A stretch of DNA of 64,000 bases, taken from assembly GCA_036245525.1 (NCBI GenBank), contig BTPG01000003.1:190453838-190517837 (forward strand). Reading direction: 5' to 3'. A program made the position numbers and the translations under genes. This document shows, piece by piece, positions 1-10,019 of the stretch (position 1 is its first letter; each line of letters starts with the position of its first letter). The notes beneath the pieces were generated by a model, which saw nothing but the letters and a program-made list of their open reading frames with translations, was not told the DNA's origin and did no database searches. This DNA comes from Semisulcospira habei. Its lineage: Eukaryota > Mollusca > Gastropoda > Semisulcospiridae.

Positions 1-235
1 ACTTTGGTACCGGTTTCAGGCCATTTTTATAAATATCAAACACAAACGATCAAAATTTCCGAAACCTCAGTAGTTGAGCTGACCCTTCGCACCATGTGAA
101 TGTGCTGTGTTTGTCGAGTTCTGTGTTTGTCTTCAAAGTGAATGTGTGTGTGTCACGTGAGCGTGCGTGTTGGATTCAGTTCGCGGCGCTTTGAGCCGAT
201 TCGCAGAATTGGGTAAAGCGCCTATATAATAACCT

Positions 236-268
<33 letters not shown>
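1..268 (+). mobile_element. SINE/L2-type 3' end with (TTA)n tail
   Basis: This is the 3' part of a dispersed retroelement. It ends in a short GC-rich stem and a (TTA)n tail at about 241-268. The same sequence is present on the minus strand at about 18601-18850, with matching body and tail. The closing stem plus ATT-rich tail resembles the 3' end of L2-type elements, such as the one ending at about 39110. The 5' end is cut by the window edge. Confidence 0.6.
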
Positions 269-269
<1 letters not shown>

Positions 270-277
270 ACTCGCAG

Positions 278-483
278 ACAATGCTTTCGGCACCTCCGGT
301 GACTGGTCCCTGAGACAGAAATCCAACATGCTGGCCATCGCGTACGAGCTTCAGCCCGACAGGAACGTCATCACGTCCACGGCCGGCTTCATCAGGCCTG
401 CCAGCGAAATCATCTCCACCGGCAAGGAGTATAGCGCCAGCCTTGTGGCCCTCGGCAGATACGTCCAGCAGAACGGCGTGTGA
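278..483 (+). CDS. 3'-terminal coding exon of an upstream gene, product unknown
   Basis: The acceptor CGCAG ends at 277. The exon starts with the last two bases of a codon and is open for 67 codons to TGA at 481-483. The peptide begins NAFGTSGDWSLRQKSN and ends GRYVQQNGV. It is globular-looking, GC-rich at third positions and free of repeats, unlike the long gene downstream. The well-formed acceptor, the coherent amino-acid composition and the clean stop argue for a real exon. I do not recognise the family. The upstream exons lie outside the window. Confidence 0.65.
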
Positions 484-578
484 GCTGAGCGCCTCTAAGT
501 AGATTTCGTTCGATCAGAAGAAGGGTTTTAAAGGATAGATGCACAAAAGTTGAAGGACGATTTTTTTCCAATAGGATG

Positions 579-692
579 TGCCCAGTAAGGAAAGATTCTC
601 GGACCAATGGTCGGGCACAATGGGCCCGCGCACGACAGTGCGCGGGCCCCACTGCGCCGGACGTCGGCTCGAGGGATTTTTGCTAACTGGGT
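579..692. repeat. palindromic element, family D
   Basis: Family D is an inverted repeat of about 80-115 bp. Its ends are CCCAGT...ACTGGG and its GC-rich arms contain GGGCCGACGTCGG-like and GGCCCGCGCAC motifs. This copy lies in the probable 3' UTR or flank of the upstream gene. Its inner stem (about 620-650) is perfect and its outer arms have diverged. Confidence 0.75.
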
Positions 693-866
693 AGTCACGT
701 GTTGAAGCTCTTTCATGTCCAGTGTCAAATGGCTAGCTTTTTGTGTCGTCTGCTGCGCGCTATGCAGCACGAGCTAAAATTCACAACTCTCGGTAGGATT
801 TTTTTTTTCATCGCTGTCAATGCGCACTAGATAGTGGGGGATTGATCGACTGCGATATCTCATGGA

Positions 867-925
867 CTGTGCCTAATTAGCTTAGCATGTAGGCGCCAAG
901 CTAATTAGGCACAGCTCTTGAGCTA
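867..925. repeat. short palindrome, diverged family B-like
   Basis: GTGCCTAATTAGCTT and its complement surround a GGCGCC-containing centre. The AAGCTAAT core resembles family B, but the arms are otherwise different. Confidence 0.5.
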
Positions 926-1003
926 ACACGTTCGTTCCATCTCCCTTAGTTGGATCTGGAAGTGACGTTTTTTGTAAATGGACAGAGGTTTACTGCATGT
1001 GAC

Positions 1004-1009
1004 GATAAA
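1004..1009 (+). promoter_or_regulatory. possible variant polyadenylation signal GATAAA
   Basis: GATAAA is followed at about 1030-1060 by a T/GT-rich stretch, as expected downstream of a cleavage site. It would end the 3' UTR of the gene whose last exon is 278-483. No canonical AATAAA lies nearby. This rests on motif and position only. Confidence 0.3.
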
Positions 1010-1349
1010 GGTCGATTTCAACGAATCTAATGTTTGTTTCTTTGGTTGCTTGTTTGGATGGTAAATGGTTAGTTAACTGGCTGGGTGGTTGGTTTGTTGG
1101 TTCACTGGTTGACTCTGCACATTGTTGGCTGGCTGGTTGGCTGGCTGGCTAGTTGGTATACGTTCCTGGTCGGCTATACGGTTACTTTTGGCGCAACGGC
1201 AGTTGGCAACAGACATTTTATGACCGTAAGCAATTTTGCAGCGAATTCTTTTCGGTTGTGGGTGACAGCGAAGGTTTATCTACACACCTACATTTCCAGC
1301 AAAGCTATCTGATGAAATCGTCAATAGTTATAACAAGAATCGCGCGCGC

Positions 1350-1660
<311 letters not shown>

Positions 1661-1926
1661 AGAGAATTCTAAGAACAGGCGATGCCGAAATCTGAACTTA
1701 GTCACAAACGAAGGACGTCTCCGCTCTTCAGTTCTCCCTGTACGCCGTAAGAGCGAGTTCCACCAATGCACATAAAGGGAAGTGGACGACCTCTGTTGCG
1801 GCGCGTGCTCACTGACATGGATTGTGAAAGGAAGGATGGGAAGTCTTTGTTGAGGCAAGATAAACTCTGAAAACCCGTTGTATCGATCAACTTCAGCAAC
1901 CAAAGCCTGCCGTGGTACACATTTCA

Positions 1927-2017
1927 TTAACCCTTTGGCTGTCGGTAGCGCTTTTTGTCGCGATGATTCCGAAGGAATCATCGCGACAAAAAGCGCTACC
2001 GACAACCAAAGTGTTAA
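1927..2017. repeat. palindromic element, family A, TTAA on both sides
   Basis: TTAA-CCCTTTGG...CCAAAGTG-TTAA bounds a hairpin with arms of about 42 bp and a GAA loop. The core of the arms is TCGCGATGATTCC. Family A has five copies in this window. The TTAA borders with CCC-starting termini match a piggyBac-type MITE. Confidence 0.8.
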
Positions 2018-2790
2018 GCTATCAACCTAAACTGTAATGCAGTGCTTCAACACTCACTCCTTGGCCTCCATTTTGCCCCACTTGTACAAGTGACTATCTT
2101 TGCCGGTCCCAACCAAGTCCACGCTGTTGTTGACAAATATACAGCTGCTGTAAGCTTCTACCCGACACTAGTGAAGCCAGCCTCAAACTCAGACTGCCAG
2201 CAGAATCAGTCGGCGCGCTGTGGTTTTACAGGCTCTAGCATCCTGGTTTCTGAGAAACAGACGGCGTAAACAACATTAAAAGTGTGTTTTCGGATCTTTC
2301 TCAACAAAAAGTACCGTCGTTTGGCCGGCACGGCGCCACAGAACTCGTTAGCCAAATATCTCTTCTGTTTACAAACGACCTCACCAACCCGGTCATCCTG
2401 TCGCACACAACACACTTTCCTCTTTTCAGGACTGAAAAATAGTGTCTGCTTTATGGCAGAACTGATTAGAACAGAACAGGATATCTTATCAGGCCTCAAT
2501 TTTCAAACGACCCTCTACCCCATCCTATCCCCTCCCATCCATTCACCCCTCCCCTCCCCTCCCCCCACCCCCAACCCACTCCCACTCCCAGACACATGAA
2601 CATACAAAATCCACTTTCTTCTCTATACACCCTTCGATCCGCAAGTCTCTTCCGTCCCTTCAGTTCCTATCCATCCACCCATCCAACCATCCATCTATCC
2701 ATCCATCCATCCACTTGGTCAAACCGAGACAGATCACGTGCTAAGTGTCGGTCAACAAGTCTGTACCATGAATTCGTCGTCATCGAATCG

Positions 2791-3060
2791 TTAGTGAGGT
2801 TTGGTTTGCAACAAGCGACTGCCAACAACGAACGAGAGAGAGGTCACGGCGGATGGCAAGCTTGTACCATAAGCATAGACAACACTCCAAACATCTCCAA
2901 GAGGCATAGATCCTCGTGAGCCCGGAGAGCTCACGAGGATCTATGCCTCTTGGAGATGTTTGGAATGTTGACTATGCTTATAGTACAAGCTGCTTATCAA
3001 CGGCGATTTCTCTCTAGTTCCTTGTCGGTAGTCGTTCGTTAGCAAACGAAACCTCGCTGT
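2791..3060. repeat. 270-bp palindrome containing a family C core
   Basis: The two arms of about 130 bp are complementary with scattered mismatches. The centre (2908-2958) is the family C hairpin GGCATAGATCCTC...GAGGATCTATGCC. Most family C copies show only this central hairpin, so here the inverted repeat extends much further. Confidence 0.8.
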
Positions 3061-3221
3061 CTGTAGGCTGGTCGTTGTTGTAGGTGATGTCACAGTCATT
3101 GACCTAACTGTGAAAACCTTGATCTTGAGCGTTCTGTCCCGGTGGCACAGACCTCGTGGCGATAAAAAAAAAAATGTGGTTTAAAGTGTTCCACTCCTTC
3201 ACCAAATATCACGCATGTACA

Positions 3222-3283
3222 AGGGGCTTAGATCCTCATGAACACCCACAGCCTGCGGGGACTAATCGTGACCTACGTCTCTA
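3222..3283. repeat. degenerate family C fragment
   Basis: One arm of the family C hairpin (TAGATCCTCATGA) is clear. The other arm is eroded. Confidence 0.45.
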
Positions 3284-3531
3284 GCTTCACATTTCAGTGG
3301 GGTCCATTTCACTCACACGTATGATGTCGGACTCTGTCTGCGATCCAGCCTCAATGTTACTGGACGTCTTACTGTAAGGATGGAAAACTGGGAATGGGGA
3401 TGAAGGGGGTGGGGGGGGGGGGGTAGTCGAAGGGGGTGGTGAGGGTTATGGCTAACTTGAGGAATAAATGTGTGTGAGCGTGTGTGTGCGCATGTGGGCT
3501 TGTTACGTTTGCGTGTATGTGCGTGCGTGCA

Positions 3532-3534
<3 letters not shown>

Positions 3535-3564
<30 letters not shown>

Positions 3565-3668
3565 GCGTTTGCCTGTTGTGTATGTGTGAATTTGCGTGTT
3601 TGCGAGCGCGCGCGCGTGTGTGTCTGTGTGCGTTTGCATGTTGTGCATGGGTGAATTTGCGTGCTTGC

Positions 3669-3753
<85 letters not shown>

Positions 3754-3755
3754 TG
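3535..3755. repeat. (TG)n microsatellites
   Basis: TG runs lie at about 3535-3558 and 3672-3752, joined by imperfect GTGCGT units. A G homopolymer tract lies upstream at about 3410-3422. Confidence 0.95.
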
Positions 3756-4029
3756 TGCATGCGAGCATGTGTGAGTGTGTGTGTGGTGACTATGAAGAAC
3801 TCATCCACTGCATGATGCACGATTCTATGGTCACTTCACTGCCACTGCACGGACTAATATAACCTTCTAACCTTGAGACGTTTACCAGAGACGTTTAGAG
3901 TGAGATTTCCTGATTCTTGAAAGTAGTGCAGTGACCAATGTGCATGAGACTTACCTCACTACATCACGTGTAGGAGTCCTAGGTAAAGTCGAAATAATAC
4001 AAGAATGCCACCGTTAAATTTGCCCTGAA

Positions 4030-4135
4030 AAGTCAAATAGACAGTAAGTCCATTTTTGTTAAATGCAAGATTTTCATTGACATACAAACAAACAAAATAT
4101 TGCTTTTCACAAAAATGGCCTGTTACTGTCTTTTT
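4030..4135. repeat. palindromic element, family I
   Basis: The arms GACAGTAAGTCCATTTTTGT and its complement flank a copy of the GCAAGATTTTCATTG motif. That motif recurs at 8464-8591, 9791-9846, 13650-13725 and 20575-20662. Confidence 0.6.
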
Positions 4136-4761
4136 CCTGCAGAAGATGTCTCGTGCATGCAATATCATGTCGAAAATAGAATTAAAAAACAAACAAACAA
4201 CTTGCGTAGCAAGTGACGACATTTCGAAAATTTGGACATATCGTCATCTTTCTGACGTCACTTATGTCATGGACACTGGTGGGTACAATCTTCCGTGAGG
4301 GGCCCTTTTTTTCCATATCTTTTTTTCCATCTCTCCCATGCCATTTCTGCAATACCTTCAGAACGTTCATGCGGAGGTGGGATAACAGCAAAAAAATACC
4401 GCTGTGCGAGAATGGGGTAGCCACTGAAACTGCGTATACCAGCTAAGTTTGGTGGAAGCATCTCACGTGCCAAGCATGTTCCATTTTTTTAAGAAAAAGA
4501 AGGTAAGTCAAGTCAAACTATTTTTTTAAAAAAAATCCCACGTTCAAATTGGACGGGGGCCATAATATCTAGTCTAATAATAGTCTATATTGCACAAACG
4601 TGGCTGGAATAAAGACAGAATATTTATATGTCTTTATAGCCACTACCTACAAGACAAATATTTATGTTGGTATCACGTATTCACATCACTCTGGCAAAGC
4701 ATCTCACCTCGAAGCTGTTATCTTTCCTTTCTTCTTTTGTATAGGAATGTAAGCAACGTGC

Positions 4762-4853
4762 TTATCCCTTTGGGTGTCGGTAGCGGTTTTAGTCGCGATG
4801 ATTCCTACAGGAATCATCGCGACTGTAACCGCTACCGACACCCAGATGGTTAA
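4762..4853. repeat. palindromic element, family A
   Basis: This is a family A hairpin with arms ending GATTCC/GGAATC around a TACA loop. The left border is TTAT (one change from TTAA) and the right border is TTAA. Confidence 0.8.
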
Positions 4854-4891
4854 CAGGTTAGTGTTGATGCACCGCGGTTGGGGGTTACTTC

Positions 4892-4895
4892 GATA

Positions 4896-4926
<31 letters not shown>

Positions 4927-4945
4927 CTATAATAATAACAATAAA
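4892..4945. repeat. (ATA/ATG)n A/T-rich simple repeat
   Basis: ATAATGATAATG units end in ATTATAATGCGC-like sequence. This may be the tail of a retroelement on the minus strand. Confidence 0.6.
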
Positions 4946-5011
4946 TCACTCTTATAATGCGCAGAGTCCATTACAAAAATGCTCAAAGCGTAACACTGTG
5001 AAACACATACA

Positions 5012-5065
5012 ATGCACGCAAAGATAAAACAGAGGGGAAAAAACTTCCACATATACACAATGCAG
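5012..5065 (+). CDS. possible first coding exon of the large gene (speculative)
   Basis: An ATG at 5012 opens 18 codons that end ATG CAG in front of a strong donor (CAG|GTACGTG) in phase 0. That is the phase required by the acceptor at 5809. No promoter or cDNA evidence exists here and short matches like this occur by chance. The true first exon may be elsewhere. Confidence 0.2.
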
Positions 5066-5357
5066 GTACGTGAAAATAGTTACGTTTATACATACTACAT
5101 AAACATTAACATTTGTCTTTCCGCCCAGGGGAAGCTTCTGAAAACAGTGAAGCGACAATTATTTGTTTTTGTATTATTTTATGTGGTCATTTTCTATCAG
5201 ATTTAGATGCTGTCAATAGAGTAAATTAATACAAGGCTTTTTGTTTTTCAGCTGCGCAACTCAACTCCTTATGTCAGTAGTGTTCATTGTCAGACAGAAA
5301 CAGATTAAGAAACAGAAAGGGTCTTATCTTTTGAATACTACATTAACGTTCAGGAGG

Positions 5358-5430
5358 ATAGTTCGAGGGTGGTACAAAGTCAGCTTGGCGCCAAAGGCGC
5401 CAAGCTATTCTGGCACCACCCTCAAACTAT
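5358..5430. repeat. palindromic element, family B
   Basis: Family B is defined by AGCTTGGCGCC...GGCGCCAAGCT at the loop and TAGTTCAAGGGTGGTGCC-like arms. This copy has diverged in the left arm. Confidence 0.75.
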
Positions 5431-5580
5431 CATGGTCGATCCACATTTTGTCGTTGTGTATCAGAGCTGAATGTTTGGACCTCCTTGGGCATGTAGCCAC
5501 AGGTACTGGGAACGAAAGCGGTTTGCTAGAGGTACTGGCTTTTTCCATAAGACAGTGGCTACACACGCAAGCAGACAACC

Positions 5581-5787
5581 ATTTAGCCTGAGTCCCTACA
5601 GCAGGAGATGGACTGACCATAATAATATTAAGGATAGTGCCAGATTAGCTTGGCGCCTGAAGGCGCCAAGCTAATCTGGCACTACCCTTGAATTATCATG
5701 GTCATTCCATCTCCTGCAACCGGTACATAGTCGTTAGGCAACAACTCCAAAATGTGAGAAATGGGACCTTGGGGCTAAAAGGGTTAA
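5581..5787. repeat. palindromic element, family B, near full length
   Basis: The core hairpin (5601-5717) pairs over about 55 bp with a TGAA loop. The right border ends GGG-TTAA at 5784-5787. The left end resembles TTCAGCCCTGACGCA but is eroded. It ends 22 bp before the first well-supported exon of the large gene. Confidence 0.75.
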
Positions 5788-5809
5788 ATAAACTTGCGCG
5801 TGGGTGCAG

Positions 5810-5943
5810 GTGTCATATGAAACTAGAAATGAAGCAGACAGCAACCGGGACTACAATGTCAGTGGACTGCAGCCCGACCCTATGGGAGAGAGCCCCTCAC
5901 ACGTACCGCCACAAGGACAGTCTCCTCCGCCCCAAGGGAACAG
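5810..5943 (+). CDS. large gene, exon 1 of the model
   Basis: The acceptor GGTGCAG ends at 5809 and the donor AG|GTACAC follows 5943. The exon enters in phase 0 and leaves after two bases of a codon. The peptide is polar and Pro/Gln-rich (VSYETRNEADSNRD..., PPQGQSPPPQGN). The split Arg codon is completed by the first base of exon 2, giving QGN-R-FPSGGQSPEG, a seamless continuation of the same composition. Earlier exons probably exist because no ATG opens this one. Confidence 0.7.
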
Positions 5944-6014
5944 GTACACTTTTGAGAACAAAGCCGCTGCACGAAACAACTACGACGGACAGAAAGTGCG
6001 CGATTGAACATAAG

Positions 6015-6073
6015 AGTGCGCAAAATGCCATCGGCCTGACATCGACCCGATTGTTTTTTGCGCATTGGGTTAA
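6015..6073. repeat. half of a family D palindrome
   Basis: It contains GCGCAAAATGCCATCGGCCTGACATCG and a terminal TTTTGCGCATTGGGT. The central stem is missing. Confidence 0.5.
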
Positions 6074-6136
6074 AGATAAAATGAACTGAAAATTCGTGCT
6101 CGCAAACGCACGGGGTACGCGCACGCACGCACGCAA

Positions 6137-6138
<2 letters not shown>

Positions 6139-6202
<64 letters not shown>
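6139..6202. repeat. (AC)n microsatellite
   Basis: A run of about 31 AC units lies in intron 1. It produces long Cys/Val frames on the minus strand that are not genes. Confidence 0.95.
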
Positions 6203-6204
<2 letters not shown>

Positions 6205-6309
6205 GTGCACTCACACACGCACGCACACTACGGTCGACGTAATCCCAAACATTTACTTACTGCGTTCCTCTTCAACAAAGAACTTTCTTCTTTTCTTTTT
6301 TTTTTTTTT

Positions 6310-6625
6310 GAGTCCGAAATAGCTCAGGCGGTTAAGCGTCAGAGCAGGAGAGCGAAGGGAATCGCCGGGTCGTGGGCCCGAATCCCCGTCCCGGCCCCGG
6401 TAGCTGGACTCGCAATCCAGGGGGAAAAGACGGGCTTGTTCAATAGCATGTCCGTTGAAAGGTTCTGGTAAATCAAAGTGGGACAGTTGGAGTGCGCCTG
6501 AGTTGATCAGTGTTCAGGTCGTACTCCATAGGTAATAGATTCCCCTGTCCCCCATAACCCGCCCGTCAGGACCGTCCATTATCATTTCGGTGCCGTGGAC
6601 GTTAAACCCGAACTAACCAACCAGA
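6310..6625 (+). mobile_element. tRNA-derived SINE
   Basis: The head carries an A-box-like TAGCTCAGGCGG (6320-6331) and a B-box-like GGGCCCGAATCCCC (about 6374). An unrelated body follows, with a tail GTGGACGTTAAACCC plus AACCAACC. This is a pol III SINE layout. It has no intact tRNA fold or acceptor stem, so it is not a tRNA gene. Its end lies about 20 bp before the acceptor of exon 2. Confidence 0.75.
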
Positions 6626-6646
6626 GAACATATTTTTCATCAACAG

Positions 6647-7401
6647 ATTCCCCTCTGGAGGTCAGTCTCCGGAAGGAGCCTTCCCACCTCAATTTTGGAG
6701 GTCATTTCCACCCCCACCCAGCTCGCCAACTTTTCGAGAAGCTCCGTTTCCTCCACCCGAGAGGGACAGATTCTCCCTCCCCCCGAAGGCCCAGAGATTT
6801 AGAGTCACACCACCATCGGAAGACCGAGGTCATGGTCCTGCAAACAGAGAATCTTTTGAAGACAAATCAAGGCAACATGACCCCAGGCAGAGCGGTCCAT
6901 CTGAACATGCAGTCCGCGAACAGACGTGGAAAAATGACCCTGATGAGAAAGAACCACCCCTTGAGCGTAAGGACAGCAGAGGTTCAAATGTTCAAATTAA
7001 CAGTTCTCAGCAGCTCACGTCAAGAGTCAGTGACAGCGGATTCGATTCACCAGCACCGACCGATCGTACTTTGATCGACAGACAGATCAGTCAGCCTCAA
7101 CGTGCCAGTTATGAGGAAGAGTCCACTATATTATCAGCCGCGGGCGAAAGAACAAATGACGCATACACACAATATTCGGATAATACATCGTTAGTGTCAG
7201 TGCCGGTGACGTCGACACCAGCGCAGGACACTCGTTTCTCGATACGGATCATGAAAGAAAGACAGTCGGAACCTATCTTCGGTAGGAATCCACGTCCCGT
7301 GGAATGGTACAATACGAGGGCCAGTGCCCCGGAGTTTAAGCGTGCAGCGCCTGACGACCGCCATCTGCTTGTTTCTCCAGTTCTAGCACCGCCGCCAGCA
7401 G
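6647..7401 (+). CDS. large gene, exon 2: Pro/Arg/Ser-rich disordered segment
   Basis: The acceptor CATCAACAG ends at 6646 and the donor CAG|GTAAAG follows 7401. The 755 bases are fully open in the one frame that joins exon 1. They encode about 251 residues of low-complexity, charged sequence (FPPPPSSPTFREAPFPPPERD, later QLTSRVSDSGFDSP, SEPIFGRNPRPVEWYNTRAS) ending in APPPA. The exon leaves after one base of a codon. No domain is recognised. The length and clean openness between matching splice sites make it convincing. Confidence 0.8.
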
Positions 7402-7416
7402 GTAAAGCGCAAAGCG

Positions 7417-8110
7417 TTTTTGGCTCACGTGCGAAGCAAAAGTGAGTCTATGTTCGTGGCCAGTGGTAGTGCGTCCGTCGTCCGTTTGCCGTCGTCTGTC
7501 GTCCGTCGTCCGTGGTAAACTTTAACTTTGGCATTTTCTCGGAGACTATTCAAGCCACCGTCTTCAAACTTGGTCCAGCAAAACCTTCTAAACATACAAA
7601 TTTAAGTGACCTTTCACCAAGGTCAAGATCACAGGGGTCAGGAAATAGGTCCCAAAATAGCTATATTTTGACATACTTTATTTTATCACAAATACTATTC
7701 ACAATATCAAACCCAAGCTTAGTACAAAGATACCTGATGGTAAGACCTTTCTTACGCATACTAATTTGGTTGATCTCTCGGAACGGTCAAGGATCATAAG
7801 AGGGCAGCAAATGTGTGTAAAATATTGTTGATAGAATTGTAGTTATTGTCAACAGTTTTGCAAACGTTTCAATCAAATTTTGCACAAAGGTAGCTGATGA
7901 TGATAAGACCTTCCTGTCTATACTAATTTAGTTGACTCATCGCAAAGGTCAAGGGTCACGGGGGTTTGATAGATATGTGAAAACTGATTAAATGAAAACA
8001 TGGATTTTGCTGGTGCAGAAGCCATTCCTTTACTTATTGTCGCAAAGGTCACAAGTGTAGATCGGTCATACACTTGAGCCAAGGGCTTTGCCTTTCTTGT
8101 TTTCAAATCA
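7417..8110 (+). repeat. dispersed repeat family Q, copy 1
   Basis: It starts TTTTGGCTCACGTGCGAAGC. Phrases such as TTCTCGGAGACT, CAAACTTGGTCC, AAGGTCAAGGTCAC and TACCTGATGGTAAGACC recur through it. It closes with GAGCCAAGGGCTTTGCCTTTCTTG, roughly inverse to the start. The same order is seen at 14537-14735, 51368-52450 and 63176-63960. It has no coding capacity and its class is unknown. It begins 15 bp after the exon 2 donor. Confidence 0.75.
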
Positions 8111-8293
8111 GCACGAGATTGTCACTCTTTTCTTAATCGCGAACAAACAGTTTTAGCTTCACGGTGGCAGCATGCGCAAGGAGCCTGAATGTCAAACCCT
8201 TGTAATAATCAGGAAACAAAATTCCAGATTCCAGTTCAAATACCGTGATGGTTGGCGGACATTGCAGTAACAAAATTAGGCAGTGCATGCTTT

Positions 8294-8354
8294 TGCGGGT
8301 AATACCAAGAACAGCTTGGCGCTTATAAACGTCTAGCTCTTCTGGCAATACCCG
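8294..8354. repeat. palindromic element, diverged family B
   Basis: GCGGGTAATACCAAGAACAG and its complement surround AGCTTGGCGC. Confidence 0.6.
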
Positions 8355-8463
8355 CTAATTGTCATGATCGATCCATTTTCTTTTTTGTGTGCGTCAGCTT
8401 AATCTATGCCTCTTACAGATGAAACGTGCTGAATATGCGACTGATAGGACGTAATATACACTC

Positions 8464-8591
8464 CGCCGTGTGAAAGTAAAAAAACAGCAAGTCCAATTTT
8501 GTGAACAGCGAGATTTTCATTGTATTCCAATGAAACTCTCGCGTTTCACAAAAAAAAAAGGACTTGTTATCGTTCACCTTCACACGGCAGC
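8464..8591. repeat. palindromic element, family I
   Basis: The outer arms are CGCCGTGTGAA...TTCACACGGC. The inner arms are GCGAGATTTTCATTG and CAATGAAACTCTCGC around a five-base loop, with an A-rich bulge in one arm. Confidence 0.75.
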
Positions 8592-8708
8592 GTTTTCCAT
8601 TGTCTGGTGGTCTCTAGAGCCACAGGTCAAAAAAGACTAGAACGCCCCCCTTATCCGTAGAAATGTGAGTAATTTTTTTTAAAAATGAGCAAAATGCGGC
8701 ATGCTCGT

Positions 8709-8819
8709 GCCCGTTGCGCAAAGGACATCGGGCCGACGTCGGGCGCCGTTGGCCCGCGCACCCCCGTGCGCGGGCCAATGGTGGTCGACGTCGGCCCGAT
8801 GGCCATTTGCGCATTGGGT
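8709..8819. repeat. palindromic element, family D, nearly perfect
   Basis: The arms are GTTGCGCAAAGGACATCGGG and its near complement, with a perfect GC-rich inner stem GGCCCGCGCAC/GTGCGCGGGCC. It ends 12 bp before the first base of exon 3, so it lies inside the acceptor region. Confidence 0.85.
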
Positions 8820-8831
8820 ATCTGTATCCAG

Positions 8832-9058
8832 CCTCCCAGCCACCTGAGACACCATCGTGTAGCGCCTGCAAAGCGAGAATGGCGAGGCAGGCTGGCGTGA
8901 TGGACAGCAGTAGCGATGCTTTCCAAGTAACACCGCCCATTGTCACTTCTGCAGACCGCACTCCAGTTTCTCCCGCTGCAGATCCACAGTCTTGTGCCTG
9001 CACTGCTACGAAGAAACTTGGGTCCTCCGCAGAGAACAGGCTTCCAGACTACAGACAG
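8832..9058 (+). CDS. large gene, exon 3: first Cys-containing module
   Basis: The acceptor GTATCCAG ends at 8831 and the donor ACAG|GTGCGC follows 9058. The exon enters with two bases that complete the codon left by exon 2 and leaves in phase 0. The peptide contains CSACK, then DSSSDAFQVTPP, then SPAADPQSCACT. Exon 4 repeats this order (C-x-[24 protein letters not shown]), so the two are paralogous exons. The paired cysteines could bind metal or form disulphides. No known zinc-finger spacing is matched. Confidence 0.8.
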
Positions 9059-9282
9059 GTGCGCCGTTACAAGACAGTGTATCCACTTGTGAGAAAATGC
9101 GAGTGTTACGTTTGTGGGTGTGTTATTGTTTTTGAGAGCATGCGTGTGTTGATCATAGGAAAGATCCGATATTCATTTGAGTTATTTTGGATAAGAATTA
9201 CGTACCTTTTTAGTATGATTCATTTTCTTTTGCACGGAGAATTGCGATCGATTTTTGTTGTGACGCGTATTTTCGCTACAAT

Positions 9283-9729
9283 GTTGTAAAGTTTGACCTA
9301 CATTAGGCTGGAAGGTTCGAGCAGGGTCGCGATCTTTCTAGTGACTTCAGATATGACGTCACAGTAAACATGTTTTGATACAGTTAGCAACAATTACGGA
9401 AGGATTTTCCAGAATTAGTCGAAGCTCGAAGAAAGTCGTAGGCAGATCTAGAGTGTTCTTTCTCATAAATATTAATGAGTTTTGTTTACGTTTTCTTTCT
9501 GATTGGTTGAGTTGTATAGTTTGCCGGATTGTTGTGATAGAATAAAAGGGGCTGTTAGAGAAGTTTGTGTGTACATTGTATCAGAGACGCAGTGTGTCAA
9601 AAGTGTTGATGCATTGTAGAGGAGACAGTGTATCAGTGTTGGTGCATTTGTGGATGCATTGTGCTGAGAGTGCAAAAAAGAATTAAAATATTGTTGGACT
9701 AACTGTTACTTCAGTGTGGTCTACAACCT
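9283..9729 (+). mobile_element. possible solo LTR
   Basis: This stretch begins TGTTGTAAAG and ends near GGTCTACA. It holds a TATA-like AATAAAAGG (about 9540), an AATTAAAATA polyadenylation-like motif (about 9683) and a terminal GGACTAACTGTTACTTCAG as in many Metaviridae LTR ends. No target duplication, primer-binding site or internal region could be shown. Confidence 0.3.
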
Positions 9730-9790
9730 TGTGCCATGTGTGATGAGTTGCAGCTGAGTGAACATTTATAAAAACCCAACGCGCGTGCGA

Positions 9791-9846
9791 CTGTGAAAGC
9801 GAGATTGATCATTCTTATAGGATGAAAATCGCGCTTATAAATGTAC
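9791..9846. repeat. short family I palindrome
   Basis: GTGAAAGCGAGATTGATCATT pairs with ATGAAAATCGCGCTTATAA around a short loop. Confidence 0.45.
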
Positions 9847-9893
9847 ATGCTGGCGTTTGCCAAATCAGGGTAGTATGAGCGTGAGCACTTGCT

Positions 9894-9907
9894 CTTCTTC
9901 TTCTTCT

Positions 9908-10001
<94 letters not shown>
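9894..10001. repeat. (CTT)n/(CT)n microsatellite
   Basis: CTT units pass into about 45 CT units directly at the 5' truncation point of the LINE that follows. Confidence 0.95.
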
Positions 10002-10005
<4 letters not shown>

Positions 10006-10019
10006 ACACTTCGCCACTG

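Noticed and set aside
5804..6007. Single-exon reading of the frame at 5804 to its stop
   Set aside because: The GTACAC donor at 5944 joins exon 2 in perfect phase with matching composition. The remaining residues are intronic.
6310..6400. Possible tRNA gene
   Set aside because: Box A and B motifs are present but no acceptor stem or full cloverleaf. The sequence continues into a SINE body with a GACGTTAAACCC tail.
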